A program made the translations under genes and the position numbers. Below are positions 49,990-60,186 of a stretch of DNA of 64,000 nt, in pieces; position 1 is the first letter of the stretch; the number at the start of each line of letters is the position of its first letter. The notes below the pieces were generated by a model. It saw only the letters and a list, made by a program, of their open reading frames with translations. It searched no databases and was not told the origin of the DNA. The DNA lies in assembly GCF_003865405.1 (NCBI RefSeq), contig NZ_RQVQ01000020.1:1-64000 (forward strand), written 5' to 3'. The stretch comes from Paenimyroides tangerinum (GTDB lineage Bacteria > Bacteroidota > Bacteroidia > Flavobacteriales > Flavobacteriaceae).

Positions 49990-51207
49990 ATGAAAAAAGT
50001 TATTTTATTGTTATTATTTGCTTTAGCAAGTCAGACGTATGCTCAAGTAAAGTCAACAGGCGAAGATGAATTTAAGCTAGCTTCTTTACCATATTACAAT
50101 TATGGTAAAGGTTTAGGTATGACTTCTGCAGACAGTCTTTTTCAATTTAATATTCGATTTAGAATGCAAAATCGAGTAACTTTCTATGAGAACGAAGGAG
50201 AAGAAGGAAGCTACGATGCTCAAATTAGACGTTTAAGACTTCGCTTTGATGGTTACGTTGGAAATCCTCAATTTCAGTATGCGATTCAGTTGTCATTTGC
50301 TCCTGGAGATGTAGGTTCTATCGAAGAAGGGAAAAACTTAAACATCATTCGAGATGCATCTATAACATATAAACCAAATAAAAACTGGAACTTTATTTTT
50401 GGACAAACGAAACTTCCTGGAAATAGACAACGTGTAAATTCGTCAGGAGCTTTACAACTTACAGATCGTTCAATTAACAATGCAAGCTTTAATATCGATC
50501 GTGATTTTGGTTTTCAAGTTTATTATTTAAATGAGAAAAAAGATAAGTTTTCTTACAATATAAAAACTGCTGTTTCGACAGGAAATGGAAGAAATACTAC
50601 TGAAAAAGATACAAATGTAGCTTTAACTGGTAAATTAGAACTTCTACCTTTTGGTACTTTTACGAAAGGAGGAGATTACTTCGAAGGAGATTTAGCTCGT
50701 GAGAAAACACCAAAATTAATGGTTTCGGGAGTTTTTCATCAAAATAACGGAAGTTGGAACGAACGCGGACAACAAGGTAAAGCTTTATTTGAAGCTCGAA
50801 CTCTGAAGAATGTTTTTGTAGATGCGATTTTAAAATATCAAGGTTGGTCAGGTATGTTCTCCTATTTAAATAGAACAACATCAAATCCATTAACAACAGA
50901 AACAAATAGTGAAGGTATTTTAGAAACTTCTTATGTTTATGCCGGTGAAGGAAATGATTACCAATTGAGTTATACATTTCCATCAAAATGGGAAGTTATT
51001 GGAAGATATTCTAGACAAAACGTAAATGGTGAGATTTATAAATTAAATGTTCCAAATACAAAACAATATAGTTTAGGTGTTACAAAATATATCTGGGAAC
51101 ACGCTTTTAAAATACAAGGAGAAGTTAGTTACGACAGATTACATTTCCACGATACTTCAACAAAAAACAATTGGTACTTCCGTTTTCAAATAGAAATGGG
51201 AATTTAA
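49990..51207 (+). CDS. Phosphate-selective porin (OprO/OprP-like)
   Basis: This is a 405-residue outer-membrane porin. A signal peptide ends 'ASQTYAQ'; 'FQFNIRFRMQNRVTFYE', 'QIRRLRLRFDGYVGNPQF' and 'WNFIFGQTKLPGNRQR' match the OprO/P family, whose trimeric barrels admit phosphate or pyrophosphate. The actual substrate is not shown by the sequence. The longer frame from 49882 overlaps prmA and lacks a signal peptide, so I start at 49990. A terminator follows. Confidence 0.9.
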   Translation: MKKVILLLLFALASQTYAQVKSTGEDEFKLASLPYYNYGKGLGMTSADSLFQFNIRFRMQNRVTFYENEGEEGSYDAQIRRLRLRFDGYVGNPQFQYAIQLSFAPGDVGSIEEGKNLNIIRDASITYKPNKNWNFIFGQTKLPGNRQRVNSSGALQLTDRSINNASFNIDRDFGFQVYYLNEKKDKFSYNIKTAVSTGNGRNTTEKDTNVALTGKLELLPFGTFTKGGDYFEGDLAREKTPKLMVSGVFHQNNGSWNERGQQGKALFEARTLKNVFVDAILKYQGWSGMFSYLNRTTSNPLTTETNSEGILETSYVYAGEGNDYQLSYTFPSKWEVIGRYSRQNVNGEIYKLNVPNTKQYSLGVTKYIWEHAFKIQGEVSYDRLHFHDTSTKNNWYFRFQIEMGI

Positions 51208-51216
51208 TAAAACAAA

Positions 51217-51240
51217 AAAAATCGGCAGTTGCCGATTTTT
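51217..51240. terminator. Bidirectional terminator between convergent genes
   Basis: AAAAATCGGCA (51217-51227) pairs with 51230-51240, with a very short loop and T/A runs. It ends the porin gene and the permease gene. Confidence 0.88.
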
Positions 51241-51252
51241 TTGTTTTATATC

Positions 51253-52587
51253 TTAATGAGAAATATTCTCTACATCTTTTGGATTGTGTTTGTATTTAAA
51301 CAAGATTGCAAATAAAATGGTAACCACTAAAGCATAACCTGCGAAAATAAACCAAGACGTTCTCCAACCTTCTAATTGTTGAACCACATCGGTATGACTA
51401 TAAACATAATGATTAACGACATACTGAGCAGCTATCATACCAATTGTAGCTCCGAAACCATTTGTCATCATCATAAAAACACCTTGAGCCGATGAACGTA
51501 ATTTTTTATCTGTTTCTTTATCTACAAATAATGAACCTGAAACGTTGAAGAAGTCAAATGCAATTCCATAAACAATCATTGAAACTACAAACATCCAAAC
51601 TCCCGTTCCTGGATTTCCGACAGCAAATAATCCGAAACGTAAAACCCAAGCTAACATTGCCAATAACATCACTTTTTTGATACCGAACTTTTTCAAGAAG
51701 AATGGAATCAATAAGATACATAAGGTTTCTGAAACTTGAGATAATGAAATTAAAGCATTTGCGTTATTTGCACCCCAACTATTTAAATATTCAGGCATTT
51801 CGTTAAAACTTGAAATAAACGGGTTTGCATAACCATTTGTAATTTGAAGAGAAACACCTAATAACATTGAGAAAATAAAGAAAATTGCCATCTTTCTCTG
51901 TTTAAATAAAGCGAAAGCTTTTAAACCAAGTGCATCTGACATTGAAATTTTTCCTTCTGATTTATTAACTTCACAATTCGGTAAAAGGAATGAAAACAAG
52001 AATAAAATTATTCCTAAAACTCCAGAAACATAAAACTGTTCATAGCCGTTTTGGAAACTGAAAAAGTTTTCATCACTACCAAAATTTAACATAAAAACTC
52101 CATCCTTGAAACCTGCGAAATTTACGAATAACATCGCACAAATAAATCCAACAGTTCCTAATGTTCTAATTGGCGGGAACGCTTTAATCGTATCGTAATT
52201 ATTGTTTGTCAAAACCGTATAAGCAACAGAATTTGACAAAGCAATTGTTGGCATAAAAAAAGCAACACTTAAAGAATACAATAAAAACAAGGTTGCAAAT
52301 TCAGCTGATTCACCAGCAGAATATCCATAATAACCAGCTGCAATAATAAAAATTGCTCCTAAACCATGGCAATATCCAAGTAAGCGTTGAGCAGGAATCC
52401 ATCTATCTGCGATAATTCCCATAACTGCAGGCATAAATATAGAAACAATACCTTGCATGGCATAAAACAATCCAATTTTCGGAGCTAATCCAATAGAAGC
52501 TAAATAATTTCCCATTGAAGTTAAATAAGCTCCCCAAACTGCAAATTGCAGAAAGCTCATTATAGTTAAACGAAGTTTTAAACTCAT
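51253..52587 (-). CDS. NupG-like nucleoside permease (MFS)
   Basis: This is a 444-residue, twelve-helix transporter of the NupG/XapB nucleoside-proton symporter family: 'RLTIMSFLQFAVWGAYLTSM' opens it, and 'MGIIADRWIPAQRLL' and 'FFNVSGSLFVDKETDKKLRS' are typical blocks. It imports nucleosides into the cytoplasm. It stands as a single gene between the porin and cmk; both neighbours are separated by terminators. Confidence 0.9.
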   Translation of the reverse strand: MSLKLRLTIMSFLQFAVWGAYLTSMGNYLASIGLAPKIGLFYAMQGIVSIFMPAVMGIIADRWIPAQRLLGYCHGLGAIFIIAAGYYGYSAGESAEFATLFLLYSLSVAFFMPTIALSNSVAYTVLTNNNYDTIKAFPPIRTLGTVGFICAMLFVNFAGFKDGVFMLNFGSDENFFSFQNGYEQFYVSGVLGIILFLFSFLLPNCEVNKSEGKISMSDALGLKAFALFKQRKMAIFFIFSMLLGVSLQITNGYANPFISSFNEMPEYLNSWGANNANALISLSQVSETLCILLIPFFLKKFGIKKVMLLAMLAWVLRFGLFAVGNPGTGVWMFVVSMIVYGIAFDFFNVSGSLFVDKETDKKLRSSAQGVFMMMTNGFGATIGMIAAQYVVNHYVYSHTDVVQQLEGWRTSWFIFAGYALVVTILFAILFKYKHNPKDVENISH

Positions 52588-52653
52588 TTCTTAAACTAAA
52601 TAAAATTAAAATAGTTCGTAAAATTACCATTTAAATATTAGTTGACAAACAAA

Positions 52654-52678
52654 AAAAGAAGGAATACATCCTTCTTTT
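52654..52678 (-). terminator. Terminator after cmk
   Basis: AAAAGAAGGA pairs with TCCTTCTTTT around a 5-base loop, just beyond the cmk stop. Confidence 0.85.
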
Positions 52679-53366
52679 AATTTTTAACTATCTCGTTTAC
52701 TAATTTGATAACTTTTTCGAATTGTTCTTCTCTATTTAGATGAGAATTATCAATTTCAATTGCATCAACTGCTTTTATTAATGGAGAATCTTTTCGGTTT
52801 GAATCAATTTCGTCTCGTTCAACGACATTTTTCAAAACTTCTTCATAGGAAACCGAATCTCCTTTTGATGTTAATTCTTCAAATCGACGTTGGGCACGAA
52901 TTTCAGCAGAAGCTGTCATAAATAATTTTAATTCTGCATCAGTAAATACAACGGTTCCAATATCTCGTCCATCCATTACAACGCCTTTATCTTTACCGAA
53001 TGCTTTTTGTTGTTCAACCAATTTAGTTCGAACTTCAGAAATTTCTGCAATTTTACTTACCAAATTAGAAACTTCAATTTTTCTAATTTCATTTTCAACA
53101 TTTACATCGTTCAAATAAATTTCGGCAAAGCCTAAATCAGAATTAAAGACAAATTGTAAATTGATATTTTTTAGTTCGTTTTTTAATTTTTCAATGTCAA
53201 AATACGTATTCGAAATGATGTTATTTTGCATTGAGAAATACGTAACTGCTCGGTACATTGCACCAGTATCAACATATACGTATCCTAAATATTTTGCTAA
53301 TTGTTTTGCTAAAGTACTTTTCCCGGTAGAAGAATGACCGTCGATAGCAATGGTTATTTTTTTCAA
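52677..53366 (-). CDS. cmk: Cytidylate kinase
   Basis: Cmk phosphorylates CMP and dCMP to the diphosphates. The 229-residue length is normal. The P-loop is 'GHSSTGKSTLAKQLAKYLG', followed by 'DTGAMYRAVTYF' and 'VMDGRDIGTVVF', and the lid 'SAEIRAQRRFEE'. A TAAATTTG element lies 20 bases upstream of the ATG, overlapping the end of porQ, so it has its own promoter as well as possible readthrough. Confidence 0.96.
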   Translation of the reverse strand: MKKITIAIDGHSSTGKSTLAKQLAKYLGYVYVDTGAMYRAVTYFSMQNNIISNTYFDIEKLKNELKNINLQFVFNSDLGFAEIYLNDVNVENEIRKIEVSNLVSKIAEISEVRTKLVEQQKAFGKDKGVVMDGRDIGTVVFTDAELKLFMTASAEIRAQRRFEELTSKGDSVSYEEVLKNVVERDEIDSNRKDSPLIKAVDAIEIDNSHLNREEQFEKVIKLVNEIVKN

Positions 53367-53385
53367 ATCTTATGTTTTAATACTG

Positions 53386-53393
53386 CAAATTTA
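53386..53393 (-). promoter_or_regulatory. cmk: -7 element of cmk
   Basis: On the minus strand TAAATTTG lies just upstream of cmk and overlaps the porQ stop; a TTTG about 20 bases further upstream, inside porQ, may be the -33 element. Confidence 0.5.
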
Positions 53394-54407
53394 TTTCAGA
53401 TTTAGTGATAATCCAAACATACTTGTGTTTGCGGCCAAAGTAAATCTTGAATATGAATAGTCAAATCTTAAACGGTTGTAACGAAATCCGAATCCAGCAC
53501 TAAATCCTGAAAAGTTTTTTTGTTCCAATACTTTCATCTCATAACCTTTTCTAAAATTATAAGCTAAACGAATATTGAATTTCTTTTCTGGAAAAAGTTC
53601 TGCTCCAATAATCACGTGTCGCATTGCGTTATTAAAAAAACTTACTTTTTCTTCAGTAACTTGCCCGTCTAACCCAACATCTCCTCTATTTGGATTTGAA
53701 AAACCTACATTCCATTTTTGTAAATTTTCTAATGTTAAATGCCAACGAACTGGTACATTTTCAAGTCTTTTGGAAATACCAGCTGTAATTTCAAATGGTA
53801 AATTTTCATTCACTTTATGATACGAATCAAGTTGAGTTCCGACATTTCTTAGAGTTAAACCTGCATTAAAACCTGTTTCTGGATTTACGTACATTCCACC
53901 GAAATCAAAACCAGCAGCAAATGAACCGTAACTTTCAAGTTTTGAAGAAATTACTTTTAAATTTGAACCTACATAAAAATTTGTACCTGTTATATGATGC
54001 GAATATCCAACAGAAACAGCAACTTCGTTCCCTGTAAAACTCCCAGTTTCAAAACCATTTTCATCATACCCATCCATTGAACCATAATTCAAATATTGAA
54101 CTCCGATTTGAAATTGACGATTATTTTTAAACTTTTTAGAATAAGCCATCGTTCCGTAATTCAAATCGCCATAATATTTGGAGAAATTCAAAGAAACATT
54201 ATTATCCATTGCTTCATTAATCGAAGCTGGATTCATGAAAGCTTGATTTACATCGTAATTATAAACAGTAACATTTTTTCCTCCCAATGCAGCTTGAGAA
54301 GGAGAAATTGGAAGATTTAAAAACTGATATGTTTCTCTACCACCTAATTGAGCAAATACAAATTGCCCTAAAAGTAAACCGATTACTGTAAATATTTTTT
54401 TGTTCAT
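53391..54407 (-). CDS. porQ: Type IX secretion system protein PorQ
   Basis: This is a 338-residue outer-membrane protein of the PorQ family. A signal peptide ends 'LGQFVFAQ'; 'ETYQFLNLPISPSQAALGGK' and 'YDVNQAFMNPASINEAMDNN' are diagnostic N-terminal blocks, followed by a barrel. PorQ belongs to the attachment machinery of the type IX system that handles proteins with C-terminal sorting domains such as the two large cargo proteins in this window. It lies before cmk on the same strand. Confidence 0.93.
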   Translation of the reverse strand: MNKKIFTVIGLLLGQFVFAQLGGRETYQFLNLPISPSQAALGGKNVTVYNYDVNQAFMNPASINEAMDNNVSLNFSKYYGDLNYGTMAYSKKFKNNRQFQIGVQYLNYGSMDGYDENGFETGSFTGNEVAVSVGYSHHITGTNFYVGSNLKVISSKLESYGSFAAGFDFGGMYVNPETGFNAGLTLRNVGTQLDSYHKVNENLPFEITAGISKRLENVPVRWHLTLENLQKWNVGFSNPNRGDVGLDGQVTEEKVSFFNNAMRHVIIGAELFPEKKFNIRLAYNFRKGYEMKVLEQKNFSGFSAGFGFRYNRLRFDYSYSRFTLAANTSMFGLSLNLK

Positions 54408-54462
54408 TTACTCGTTTTTAACTTTAACGAATATATCAATAATATTATTGTAATGAAACAAA

Positions 54463-54489
54463 AAAGCACACAGAAATTTTGCGTGCTTT
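54463..54489 (-). terminator. Weak terminator after lon
   Basis: AAAGCAC pairs with GTGCTTT across a 13-base loop, with A runs beyond. It sits between lon and porQ. Confidence 0.55.
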
Positions 54490-54512
54490 AATTTGTTTTT
54501 CAACTTTTGAAA

Positions 54513-56966
54513 TTAATCTAACTTTTTAGCGTTTTTTACTTTTTGTTCAGTCAAAGCAAGTTCTAAAACTTCGCTCATTCTATCGACATAATGAAAAGTT
54601 AATCCAGTTAAATAATCTGGTTTAATTTGCTCAACATCTCTACGATTATCTTTACAAAGAATAATTTCTTTAATATTTGCACGTTTTGCTGCTAAGATTT
54701 TTTCTTTTATTCCACCGACAGGAAGTACTTTTCCTCTTAATGTTATTTCACCTGTCATCGCTAAGTTTTTCTTAACTTTTCGTTGCGTAAAACTTGAAAT
54801 CATAGAAGTTAGCATTGCAATACCAGCCGATGGTCCATCTTTTGGAGTTGCGCCTTCCGGAACGTGAACGTGAATTTTATAGTTTTCAAAAATCTCTTCT
54901 TTAAGCCCTAGTTCAACAGCATTAGCTTTGATATATTCTAATGCAATTGTTGCAGATTCTTTCATAACTGTACCTAAATTTCCAGTCATAGTTAATCCAC
55001 CTTTTCCTTTAGAAATAATCGATTCGATATATAAAATATCTCCACCAACTCGTGTCCAAGCTAAACCTGTAACCACACCAGCCGTATCGTTATTTTCGTA
55101 TTTATCACGTTCAAATCGAGGAACTCCTAAAATTTCGATAATATCTTCGTTTGTCAATTTCTCATTGAACGACTCTTCTAAAACAATAGATTTTGCAACA
55201 AAACGAACAACATTTGCAATTTGCTTATCTAAATTACGAACTCCAGATTCACGTGTATAATTCGTAATGATGAATTCCATTTGCTTTTTACCGATCGAAA
55301 AAGTTTTAGCATCAACTCCATGTTCTTTCAACTGCTTTGGAAGTAAATGTTGACGTCCGATTTCAACTTTTTCTTCAATGGTATAACCATTCATTTCTAG
55401 AATTTCCATACGATCTAAAAGCGCAGGCTGAATAGAATTTAAACTATTTGAAGTTGCAATAAACATCACTTTAGACAGATCAAATCCCATTTCTAAGAAA
55501 TTATCATAGAAATCTGAATTTTGTTCTGGATCTAAAACTTCTAACATTGCAGAAGATGGATCGCCATTATGTGAAGTTGATAATTTATCAATTTCATCTA
55601 ACAAGAAAACAGGATTTGCTGATTTTGCTTTTTTTATCGATTGAATAATTCGACCAGGCATTGCACCAATATATGTTTTTCTATGTCCACGAATTTCAGC
55701 TTCATCACGTAAACCACCCAAAGAAATACGAACATATTCACGACCTAAAGCTTTTGCAATAGATTTTCCAATCGAAGTTTTACCAACACCTGGAGGTCCG
55801 TATAAACAAAGAATTGGAGCTTTCATATCGTTTCTTAATTTAAGAACCGCCATATGTTCGATGATGCGTTTTTTTACATCTTCCAATCCGTAATGATCTT
55901 TATCTAGGATTTTTTGCGCATTTTTTAAATCAAAAATATCTTTTGTATATTCATTCCAAGGTAATTCTAAAAGCAATTCAAGATAATTTCTTTGAATAGA
56001 AAACTCTGCAACTTGCGGATTCATTCGTTGCATTTTAGCCAATTCTTTATCGAAATGTTCTTTTACTTTTTTATCCCATTTCTTAGCTTTTGCTTTTTGC
56101 TTTAATTCTTCAAACTCTTGCTCATGCGAAACACCTCCAAGTTCTTCTTGAATGGTTTTGATTTGTTGGTTTAAAAAATATTCTTTTTGTTGTTGATCTA
56201 AATCGACACGAACTTTGTTTTGAATATCATTCTTCAAATTTAATTTTTGAAGTTCAACATTCATCTTTCGTAACGTTTCCAATGCACGTTCTTTTAAATC
56301 GTTGATTTCAAGAATCGCTTGTTTATCTTGAACCGTTAAATTCAAATTTGAACCAACAAAATTGATTAAGAAAGAATCACTTTCAATGTTTTTAATTGCG
56401 AAAGAAGCTTCTGAAGGAATATTCGGATTTTCCTTAATCATTTCATAAGAAGTTTCTTTAACCGATTCGACAATTGCTTTGAATTCAGCATCGTCAGCTT
56501 CTGGTCTTACTTCTTCAACTTCTTTTACAATCGCTTTTAAATAAGGTTCTGATTGAGATAATTCAGCAATTTCGAAACGTTTTTTACCTTGAAGAATTAC
56601 CGTAATATTTCCATCAGGAAGGTTTAAAATTTTTAAAATTTTAGCAACCGTTCCAATTTTATGAACATCATTTATATTTGGATCTTCCGTGTTTTCATTA
56701 ATTTGAGAAACAACACCAACAGGTTTACCTAATTCGTTTGCTTCTTTCAATAAATGAATTGATTTATCACGACCAGCTGTTATAGGCAAAACTACACCAG
56801 GAAATAAAACCATATTTCTAAGAGGAAGAATGGCTAAATCTTCAGGTAAATTTTCTTTATGCATTTCCATTTCATCTTCAGTAGATAAAAGCGGAATGAT
56901 TTCTGAATTTGTATCCAACTCTTGGAATGACAGATTGTCTATAGTAACTATTTTTTCGTTTGACAT
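54513..56966 (-). CDS. lon: ATP-dependent protease La
   Basis: Lon is a cytoplasmic AAA+ serine protease that degrades damaged and regulatory proteins. The 817 residues contain an N-terminal LON domain ('LAILPLRNMVLFPGVVLPI'), a coiled-coil middle, the ATPase with Walker A 'GPPGVGKTSIGKSIAKALG' and Walker B 'VFLLDEIDKL', and the protease with catalytic serine in 'KDGPSAGIAM' and lysine in 'GGIKEKILAAKRANI'. I start at the ATG at 56966; an upstream TTG would add four residues. Confidence 0.97.
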   Translation of the reverse strand: MSNEKIVTIDNLSFQELDTNSEIIPLLSTEDEMEMHKENLPEDLAILPLRNMVLFPGVVLPITAGRDKSIHLLKEANELGKPVGVVSQINENTEDPNINDVHKIGTVAKILKILNLPDGNITVILQGKKRFEIAELSQSEPYLKAIVKEVEEVRPEADDAEFKAIVESVKETSYEMIKENPNIPSEASFAIKNIESDSFLINFVGSNLNLTVQDKQAILEINDLKERALETLRKMNVELQKLNLKNDIQNKVRVDLDQQQKEYFLNQQIKTIQEELGGVSHEQEFEELKQKAKAKKWDKKVKEHFDKELAKMQRMNPQVAEFSIQRNYLELLLELPWNEYTKDIFDLKNAQKILDKDHYGLEDVKKRIIEHMAVLKLRNDMKAPILCLYGPPGVGKTSIGKSIAKALGREYVRISLGGLRDEAEIRGHRKTYIGAMPGRIIQSIKKAKSANPVFLLDEIDKLSTSHNGDPSSAMLEVLDPEQNSDFYDNFLEMGFDLSKVMFIATSNSLNSIQPALLDRMEILEMNGYTIEEKVEIGRQHLLPKQLKEHGVDAKTFSIGKKQMEFIITNYTRESGVRNLDKQIANVVRFVAKSIVLEESFNEKLTNEDIIEILGVPRFERDKYENNDTAGVVTGLAWTRVGGDILYIESIISKGKGGLTMTGNLGTVMKESATIALEYIKANAVELGLKEEIFENYKIHVHVPEGATPKDGPSAGIAMLTSMISSFTQRKVKKNLAMTGEITLRGKVLPVGGIKEKILAAKRANIKEIILCKDNRRDVEQIKPDYLTGLTFHYVDRMSEVLELALTEQKVKNAKKLD

Positions 56967-57112
56967 AATATATTTCAAGACAAATTGTCACATTTTATTT
57001 AAACATTTGTAAAACAAACACAATAAAAAAATGTAACAACTTTATTTTTAATTCTTTACAATAAAAATTCTAAGTATTTAATAGTATAAAGTCAATCTTT
57101 ATGCCATAAAAA

Positions 57113-57136
57113 AAATCCCGAAAAAAATCGGGATTT
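57113..57136 (-). terminator. Terminator after the lipoprotein gene
   Basis: AAATCCCGA pairs with TCGGGATTT around a 6-base A loop; the A run to the left gives the U tail. It isolates lon from the upstream lipoprotein gene. Confidence 0.87.
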
Positions 57137-57157
57137 ATAACATATCATAAAAATATA

Positions 57158-57748
57158 TTAATTGTATTTTAAGTATTGGAATGCACCATTTCTGATTCTC
57201 ACTGGAGCAACTGTATTATTCGGATTTTCTCTTTTTGGAGGATAAATATCGTACTCAAATTCACCACCAAAGTATTTAGCTTTATCGTTTATATCTGAAA
57301 TTATTAAATTACCTGTTTGTAAGTTAACACTTGGTGTATTAACAGGATCTAAATCTAAATTATCAGTTGAATATACCCAAGACTTACCTGACTGTTTATA
57401 AGTAGCATTAGATATTCCCAATGTCTCATCTACAACAACATTTCCAAGAGATGAAATATAATTTCCTGTTCCTAATTTACTAAAGTTTATAGTAAAAGTA
57501 TCATATCTAAATTTTTGACTTTCAAGAGTATCTCTACTTAATAAATAAGCTGTTATAGAAACATTAACGCCATTATAAGATACAACAACACTATCTGTCA
57601 CTCTTGTTTTACCATCTACGTCGCATCTAAAAATTTGCTTACCTGTTAAAAATTCATTTGTAATGTCTGCATCTGCTTTTTCAGCTTCGCAAGAGAACAA
57701 TCCAACTGAAATAAACAAAATTAACGATAATTGTTTTAATCTTTTCAT
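57158..57748 (-). CDS. Lipoprotein, possibly DUF6252-like
   Basis: This is a 196-residue predicted lipoprotein with lipobox 'VGLFSC' from the ATG at 57748; an earlier in-frame start would put a charged stretch before the signal. The mature part ('GKQIFRCDVDGKTRVTDSV', 'GVNVSITAYLLSR') has strands like those of the DUF6252 family found in Bacteroidota, but the match is by impression only. The function is unknown; it has its own terminator. Confidence 0.7.
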   Translation of the reverse strand: MKRLKQLSLILFISVGLFSCEAEKADADITNEFLTGKQIFRCDVDGKTRVTDSVVVSYNGVNVSITAYLLSRDTLESQKFRYDTFTINFSKLGTGNYISSLGNVVVDETLGISNATYKQSGKSWVYSTDNLDLDPVNTPSVNLQTGNLIISDINDKAKYFGGEFEYDIYPPKRENPNNTVAPVRIRNGAFQYLKYN

Positions 57749-57840
57749 AATTATAGAATGGGATGTTATTTTTTTCAAATATAGAATTTTATTTTACAAA
57801 TTCTATTTTTTTGTAATTGAAATATAATATTTTTTTAAAA

Positions 57841-59145
57841 TTAAATTTTTGTTACTTTTTTTAAATTGAAAAGCAAAAAGACTCCGACAATAAAAAAGAT
57901 AACCAAAAACAAAATAGCATTTTGAACTTTTCCTGTGATTTGAGTTACCAAACCATACATTAACATTCCGATTACAATTCCAATTTTTTCGGTTACATCG
58001 TAAAAACTAAATAATGACGTTGTGTCAATATTTTCGGGTAACATTTTAGAATAAGTTGAACGAGAAAGCGACTGAATTCCTCCCATAACCAAGCCTACAA
58101 ATGAAGCTGCGATATAAAATTGTACAGGAGTTTGAACTGTATATGCATAAATACAAATCAAAATCCAAAATATATTAATAGCAATTAATGTATTTACGTT
58201 TCCGAATTTTGCAGATATTTTCGATGTCAAAATTGCTCCAACAACAGCAATTAATTGAATCAATAAAATACTAATAATCAATCCGCTTGTTCGTTGCTCA
58301 TCAGATTCCCAAAGCACTTCTTTTTCTCCAAAATAGGCTGCAATAATCATTACCGTTTGCACTGCCATACTATAAACAAAAAATGCAGTCAAATAACGCT
58401 TAAGAGCTGGATAATCTGCTAATTTGTGAAATACTTTTTTCAATTCTTTAATTCCTGAAAAGAAAATATGACGTTCAATTTTTTTATCATTTCTGAAATC
58501 GGGCAAATATCTGTAGGTAATTTGACTGAATCCCAACCACCAAATACCAACTAATAAAAAGGAAACACGCATAGCTTCAAGTTCGTTTTCAAAACCGAAT
58601 ATTTCATATTTCATCAACATGGCTAAATTTATCAAAAGCAAAATCACACTACCAATATATCCCAACGAATAACCTTTGGCACTAATTGCATCTTGTTGTT
58701 CTGGAAATGCTAAATCAGGTAAATAGGAATTATAAAAAACTAAACTTCCCCAAAATCCGACTAACGCAGTTGTGTAGAAAAACAAACCTAATGCTAGACT
58801 TTCTAAATCAAAAAAATACAAAGCCATACATGAAAGCGAACCAATGGTACAAAACAATTTCAAGAAAAACTTTTTGTTTCCTAAATAATCCGCAACACCA
58901 GAAAGTACAGGTGAAGCAAAAGCTACAAACAAGAAACCAATTGCGGTTACATAACTAATTATGGATTCACTTGGTGTTTCAATTCCAAAAAAAGACGCTG
59001 TATTCAAACCTTTTATTCGGAACAAAGCTCCATAAAACAAAGGGAAAATCGAAGATGAAATAACCAATGCGTAAACTGAATTTGCCCAATCGTAAAACGC
59101 CCAAGCATTTAATGTTTTTTTATCTCCTTTTATAAATTCTTTCAT
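57841..59145 (-). CDS. UMF1/Atg22-type MFS transporter
   Basis: This is a 434-residue protein with about twelve membrane helices. It opens with 'LNAWAFYDWANSVYALVISS', the diagnostic UMF1-family string, and has 'LSGVADYLGNKKFFLKLF' and 'GLVMGGIQSLSRSTYSKMLP' further on. The family is named for its similarity to Atg22; members probably export amino acids or similar small molecules, but the substrate here is unknown. It follows the M48 protease gene, with a hairpin between. Confidence 0.88.
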   Translation of the reverse strand: MKEFIKGDKKTLNAWAFYDWANSVYALVISSSIFPLFYGALFRIKGLNTASFFGIETPSESIISYVTAIGFLFVAFASPVLSGVADYLGNKKFFLKLFCTIGSLSCMALYFFDLESLALGLFFYTTALVGFWGSLVFYNSYLPDLAFPEQQDAISAKGYSLGYIGSVILLLINLAMLMKYEIFGFENELEAMRVSFLLVGIWWLGFSQITYRYLPDFRNDKKIERHIFFSGIKELKKVFHKLADYPALKRYLTAFFVYSMAVQTVMIIAAYFGEKEVLWESDEQRTSGLIISILLIQLIAVVGAILTSKISAKFGNVNTLIAINIFWILICIYAYTVQTPVQFYIAASFVGLVMGGIQSLSRSTYSKMLPENIDTTSLFSFYDVTEKIGIVIGMLMYGLVTQITGKVQNAILFLVIFFIVGVFLLFNLKKVTKI

Positions 59146-59160
59146 ATCATAAAATTAAAA

Positions 59161-59183
59161 AGCAGTCTAAAATATTGACTGCT
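59161..59183 (-). terminator. Terminator after the M48 protease gene
   Basis: AGCAGTC pairs with GACTGCT around a 9-base loop, between the protease gene and the transporter gene. Confidence 0.65.
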
Positions 59184-59195
59184 CAAATATATATA

Positions 59196-60005
59196 TTATT
59201 TTTTTCCGTATTTCGCAGCTTCCCTTTTTGCTTCAGGAATCCTTGTATTAAGATTTTCAATACGTGTTGAATTACTTGGATGTGTACTTAAAAATTCAGG
59301 TTGCGAACTTCCTCCCTGTTTTGCCATACGTTGCCAAAATGCTAAAGCATCTGATGGATTATAACCTGCAATAGCCATTAAAACTAATCCAATATCATCA
59401 GCTTCGGTTTCGTGTTTTCTACTGAAAGGCAAAACCCCAATTACATTAGAACCTCCACCGTAAGCAGCCATTGCTAATTGTTGTGTTTCTGCACTTTTAC
59501 CACTTGTAGCAACACCAACTCCAGCTGCACCAAGTTGTTGTAGAACATTTGCACTCATTCGTTGTTGACCATGATTTGCCAATGCGTGAGCTACTTCATG
59601 TCCCATAACTGTCGCCAAACCAGCTTCATTTTTTGTGATTGGTAAAATACCAGTATAAACAACAATTTTTCCACCTGGCATACACCAAGCATTTGCAGCT
59701 TTATCTTGAACCAGCTTATATTCCCATTTATAATCTTTCAAATAATCTGAATAACCATTTGCTTTCAAATAAGTTTCAGCTGCTTTTTTGATTTTTTCAC
59801 CAACCTTATTTACCAATTGAGCATCAGCAGTTCCAGTAACTACTTTGTTTTCTTTGATAAACGATCCATATTGCTGAAATGAAGAGGCAAATAATTCGTT
59901 ATTTCCAACAAGAGCCATCGTTTTTTTACCCGTAAACGGATTTGTTGCACATCCAATCATCAGTGCTCCAACGAATAACATTAGAGCAATTTTATAATTT
60001 TTCAT
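59196..60005 (-). CDS. M48-family metalloprotease lipoprotein
   Basis: This is a 269-residue lipoprotein (lipobox 'ALMIGC') with an M48 peptidase domain: 'MGHEVAHALANHG' is the HExxH zinc site and 'RKHETEADDIGL' holds the third ligand Glu. It resembles LoiP/YggG and BepA-type periplasmic proteases that handle misfolded outer-membrane proteins. The family is sure; the target proteins are not known. It is the last gene before the accessory stretch at the right end. Confidence 0.92.
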   Translation of the reverse strand: MKNYKIALMLFVGALMIGCATNPFTGKKTMALVGNNELFASSFQQYGSFIKENKVVTGTADAQLVNKVGEKIKKAAETYLKANGYSDYLKDYKWEYKLVQDKAANAWCMPGGKIVVYTGILPITKNEAGLATVMGHEVAHALANHGQQRMSANVLQQLGAAGVGVATSGKSAETQQLAMAAYGGGSNVIGVLPFSRKHETEADDIGLVLMAIAGYNPSDALAFWQRMAKQGGSSQPEFLSTHPSNSTRIENLNTRIPEAKREAAKYGKK

Positions 60006-60186
60006 AATTTCAATTTTATATCAAATTTAAATGAATTAAATCAATATTTAAAAAATATATTTCCCGAATAAAATATAAATTAAAAAAATCCATTTAATTA
60101 AATTAAAACAAAAAACCATTGTAAATAAAAAAGTTTTTTTTGTTATTTTTACCCACATAACCAGAAACAACCAAAAAAATTATAAA